Shown: in pieces, positions 34,066 through 36,207 of the stretch | Numbering within the stretch: position 1 is the first letter of the stretch | Layout of the letters: the number at the start of each line of letters is the position of its first letter | DNA from: Sphingomonadaceae bacterium | Lineage (GTDB): Bacteria > Pseudomonadota > Alphaproteobacteria > Sphingomonadales > Sphingomonadaceae | Assembly: GCA_019239915.1 (NCBI GenBank) | Contig: JAFAZF010000073.1 | Span: forward strand, 1 to 36,207 | Length of the DNA: 36,207 nt | Direction: 5' to 3' | Translations under genes and position numbers: made by a program | The notes under the pieces: model-generated | Seen by the model: only the letters and a program-made list of their open reading frames with translations | What the model was told of the DNA's origin: nothing | Database searches by the model: none

Positions 34066-34860
34066 TTGGCAGACGCGCAGGCGCTGGGCAGGGTAGCGAT
34101 GATCCCCAACGAAGGCGGCGTCCGGGTGCAGAAGGCGGCGGAACTGGTCGCCGATCAGATTCGCCGCGCGATCATTCGCGGAACGCTGCGCGACGGCGAC
34201 AGCCTTCCCGCGGAAGCGCATCTCATCGCCGAATATCAGGTATCGCGCCCAACGATCCGCGAGGCTATCCGCATCCTGGAATCGGAAGGTCTCATCGCCG
34301 TCTCCCGCGGCGCGCGCGGCGGCGCCCGCATCAGTTCGCCGACCTTTGCCTTGGTCGCGCGCGCGGCCGGCGTCACGCTGCAGAGCAAGGGCGCAACGCT
34401 CGGAGACATTTACGAAGCGCGCACGATCATCGAGCCACCCGCGGCGCGGCTCGTGGCGATGCGCGGCGGAGCCGATGCGGTCGCCACGCTGCGCCGGCAG
34501 CTCGATCATGAGCTCACGCTGGTAGGCGACCGCATCGCCGCTTCGCTAGCGATCGCGGACTTCCACCGTATCCTCGTCGAGCTCTGCGGCAACGTGACGC
34601 TCACGATGCTCGCCCACTCGCTGCAGGACCTGGTGGAGCGGCATCTCGCCCTTTCACAGCGACGCGAGACCTCACGCGACGAAGCCGCGCTGGCGAAACG
34701 TATGCGCTTTGGGCTGCGCAGCCACGCCAAGCTTATCGAATATGTCGAGAAGGGCGACGGCGAAGGCGCAGAACTCCACTGGCACAACCACATGCGTGCC
34801 GCCGGCGTCTATTGGCTGCAGTCGGTCGCGCCGACGAGCGTGGTCGAGCTGCTCGAATAG
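34066..34860 (+). CDS. FadR-type GntR-family regulator
   Basis: This protein has 264 residues from a TTG at 34066, which has GAGGG 6 nt upstream. An ATG at 34099 is a credible alternative. The winged helix (residues 20-90) includes LPAEAHLIAEYQVSRPTIRE and AIRILESEGLIAVSRG. The C-terminal part is an FCD-type ligand-binding domain (about 112-245, starting LGDIYEARTIIEPPAARLVA) that often binds metal and organic acids. It lies 140 bp before the Rieske oxygenase gene on the same strand, so the oxygenase is a likely target. Confidence 0.8.
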   Translation: MADAQALGRVAMIPNEGGVRVQKAAELVADQIRRAIIRGTLRDGDSLPAEAHLIAEYQVSRPTIREAIRILESEGLIAVSRGARGGARISSPTFALVARAAGVTLQSKGATLGDIYEARTIIEPPAARLVAMRGGADAVATLRRQLDHELTLVGDRIAASLAIADFHRILVELCGNVTLTMLAHSLQDLVERHLALSQRRETSRDEAALAKRMRFGLRSHAKLIEYVEKGDGEGAELHWHNHMRAAGVYWLQSVAPTSVVELLE

Positions 34861-34943
34861 GCCTGCGGCATGGTCCCCGGGCCGGCGACAGGAATCGCGG
34901 CTTGTCAGTGCCGGGGAGCTATCGCTAAATCATCTAAAGCGTT

Positions 34944-34977
34944 GCACGCCGCGCGCTTTGCGGGCTGCCTGGCGTGC
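34944..34977 (+). promoter_or_regulatory. inverted repeat before the Rieske oxygenase gene
   Basis: GCACGCC (34944-34950) and GGCGTGC (34971-34977) form a 7-bp inverted repeat with a 20-nt loop, 24 bp before the oxygenase ATG. It may be an operator or an mRNA hairpin that limits translation. Confidence 0.35.
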
Positions 34978-35000
34978 GGCACCTCGACGGAGAAGTTTCC

Positions 35001-36207
35001 ATGAACATCCATGCGCCCGGCAAGCTTCAGGCTCACACCGCCAGCGGGATCGTCCCGGCCGAAAACTATATTTCGGAGGATTTCGCGAAGCGCGAGGCGA
35101 CCGACCTGTGGCTGCGCGTCTGGCAGATGGCGTGCCGCGAAGAGGAGATTCCTAACGTCGGCGACTATTACACCTACGATATCGTCGACCAGTCGGTGAT
35201 CGTGATCCGCGTCTCCGCCGACGAGGTCAAAGCCTATCACAATGTCTGCCCGCACCGGGGCCGCACGATCACGGAGGGCTGCGGCCACGCGGCGCGTCTG
35301 ATGTGCCGCTATCATGGCTGGGCGTGGGAGATCAGCGGCAAAATCGCCCGTGTGGTCGATCGTCACGAGTGGCCCGAAGCGGAACTGACCGACGACGATG
35401 TGGATCTGGTGCCCGTCAAGGTCGGCCGCTGGGGCGGCTGGATCTATATCAATCTCGACCCCGACAGCATCAGCCTGGAGGAGCATCTCGAGCCCGCCAA
35501 GGCCTATCTCGATCCCTATGATCTCGGCGGCCTTCGCTATCACTGGCGCAAGTCGGCGATCATCGATTGCAACTGGAAGACCGCGCTGGAGGCCTTCAAC
35601 GAGGGCTACCACGTCCAGACCACACACAACCAGATGCTGCGCTATTTCGATGACTGGACGCAGAGCTACGCGCGCGGCCGGCATGCGCATTTCGGCTATT
35701 GGGAATCGATGCCGATGGGTTCGCGTTCGCCGCGGCTCACCGGCGGCAAGCCGACCGAGGACATCCGGCCCGGCATCCGCGACTATATGGAGGACATGGC
35801 GGCGACGCTGAACGCCGGCTCATCGGTGCAGACCGTGTTCGCCGCCCAGCGTGTTGAACAGGAGGTGCCCCCTGGCACGCCGCACATGGAGGTTCTCCAG
35901 AAGTTCGGTCAGTTCATCTACGAGAACGCGATTGCGCAGGGCCAGCAATGGCCGAACATCACGCCCGAGCAGATGTATGCCGCGGGCGTAGACTGGCACC
36001 TCTTCCCCAACCAGATCATGCTGATGGGTCCGACCGGCCTGCTCGGCTATCGCGCGCGCCCCTATGGCACCGACCCGAACAAGTGCGTCTGGAACGTCTA
36101 TTCGCTCCAGCGCTACGCGCCCGGCACCGAGCCCAAGGTCGAGGAGGAATGGAACCAGGATCTCACTGACGAGAGCTTCTGGGGCAAGATCCTCACCCAA
36201 GACTATG
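35001..36207 (+). CDS. Rieske-type aromatic-ring-hydroxylating oxygenase, alpha subunit (partial)
   Basis: The gene runs off the window; 402 codons are visible. The Rieske [2Fe-2S] site has C83-P-H85 (CPHRGRTITEG) and C102-R-Y-H105 (CRYHGWAWE). The catalytic domain shows H204 and H209 in EGYHVQTTH, the His pair of the mononuclear iron site, with a further acidic ligand expected later. Such subunits hydroxylate or cleave aromatic or alicyclic substrates using electrons from a reductase, which is not in the window. GGAG lies about 8 nt before the ATG. The FadR-type regulator is directly upstream. Confidence 0.85.
   Translation, partial: MNIHAPGKLQAHTASGIVPAENYISEDFAKREATDLWLRVWQMACREEEIPNVGDYYTYDIVDQSVIVIRVSADEVKAYHNVCPHRGRTITEGCGHAARLMCRYHGWAWEISGKIARVVDRHEWPEAELTDDDVDLVPVKVGRWGGWIYINLDPDSISLEEHLEPAKAYLDPYDLGGLRYHWRKSAIIDCNWKTALEAFNEGYHVQTTHNQMLRYFDDWTQSYARGRHAHFGYWESMPMGSRSPRLTGGKPTEDIRPGIRDYMEDMAATLNAGSSVQTVFAAQRVEQEVPPGTPHMEVLQKFGQFIYENAIAQGQQWPNITPEQMYAAGVDWHLFPNQIMLMGPTGLLGYRARPYGTDPNKCVWNVYSLQRYAPGTEPKVEEEWNQDLTDESFWGKILTQDY

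Overview
The window looks like part of a sphingomonad-type alphaproteobacterial chromosome or large replicon. This rests on the high GC content, a TonB-dependent receptor placed next to a Rieske oxygenase and CoA-linked catabolic genes, an orphan cluster of LuxR-type regulator, membrane protein, RadC and PilZ genes, and a serine recombinase remnant. The genus is an inference. No rRNA, tRNA or CRISPR array was seen.

Positions 1-16,660 are accessory DNA. From the left they hold an IS3-family transposase fragment, a small exported protein, a phasin-like protein, an MFS permease overlapping an ArsB-type permease, and a PRC-barrel protein with a clear terminator. Next come a second IS3 scar, a 59-residue SANT/Myb-like protein, an internally deleted CYTH gene and a soluble CBS-domain chemoreceptor. 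A same-strand run at 7.8-10.1 kb encodes a membrane-tethered LuxR-type regulator, an unknown protein, a membrane protein, RadC and PilZ. It is followed by an XRE regulator divergent from an Mrr-like nuclease. A leftward phage-type cassette then encodes an unknown protein, a ParB/DNA methyltransferase, a DUF5681 protein and a large terminase, with no other phage genes visible. It ends at a frameshifted, N-terminally truncated serine recombinase, which stops 8 bp short of the next region.

Positions 16,662-36,207 are a catabolic region made of several transcription units. One leftward operon encodes an MFS permease, an enoyl-CoA hydratase and an NDP-forming acyl-CoA ligase. Another encodes a thioesterase and a MarR regulator. 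The rest includes a lipocalin-like protein, a truncated N-acyl-D-amino-acid deacylase-type hydrolase, a class II aldolase-like protein, two VOC proteins, a second MarR regulator, two more crotonase-fold enzymes, a type III CoA transferase, a TonB receptor, a nitronate monooxygenase-like flavoprotein, a FadR-type regulator and a Rieske oxygenase that runs off the end.

My reading is that the right half takes up and degrades a hydrophobic, probably cyclic, organic compound. The TonB receptor and MFS permease would import it, the Rieske enzyme would hydroxylate it, and the CoA ligase or CoA transferase would activate it. Crotonases would then hydrate it and cleave C-C bonds. The sharpest clue is the crotonase at 25,864-26,616. 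It keeps the five active-site residues I recall for 6-oxocamphor hydrolase, so it is probably a retro-Claisen beta-diketone hydrolase rather than a hydratase. The substrate cannot be named from sequence alone.
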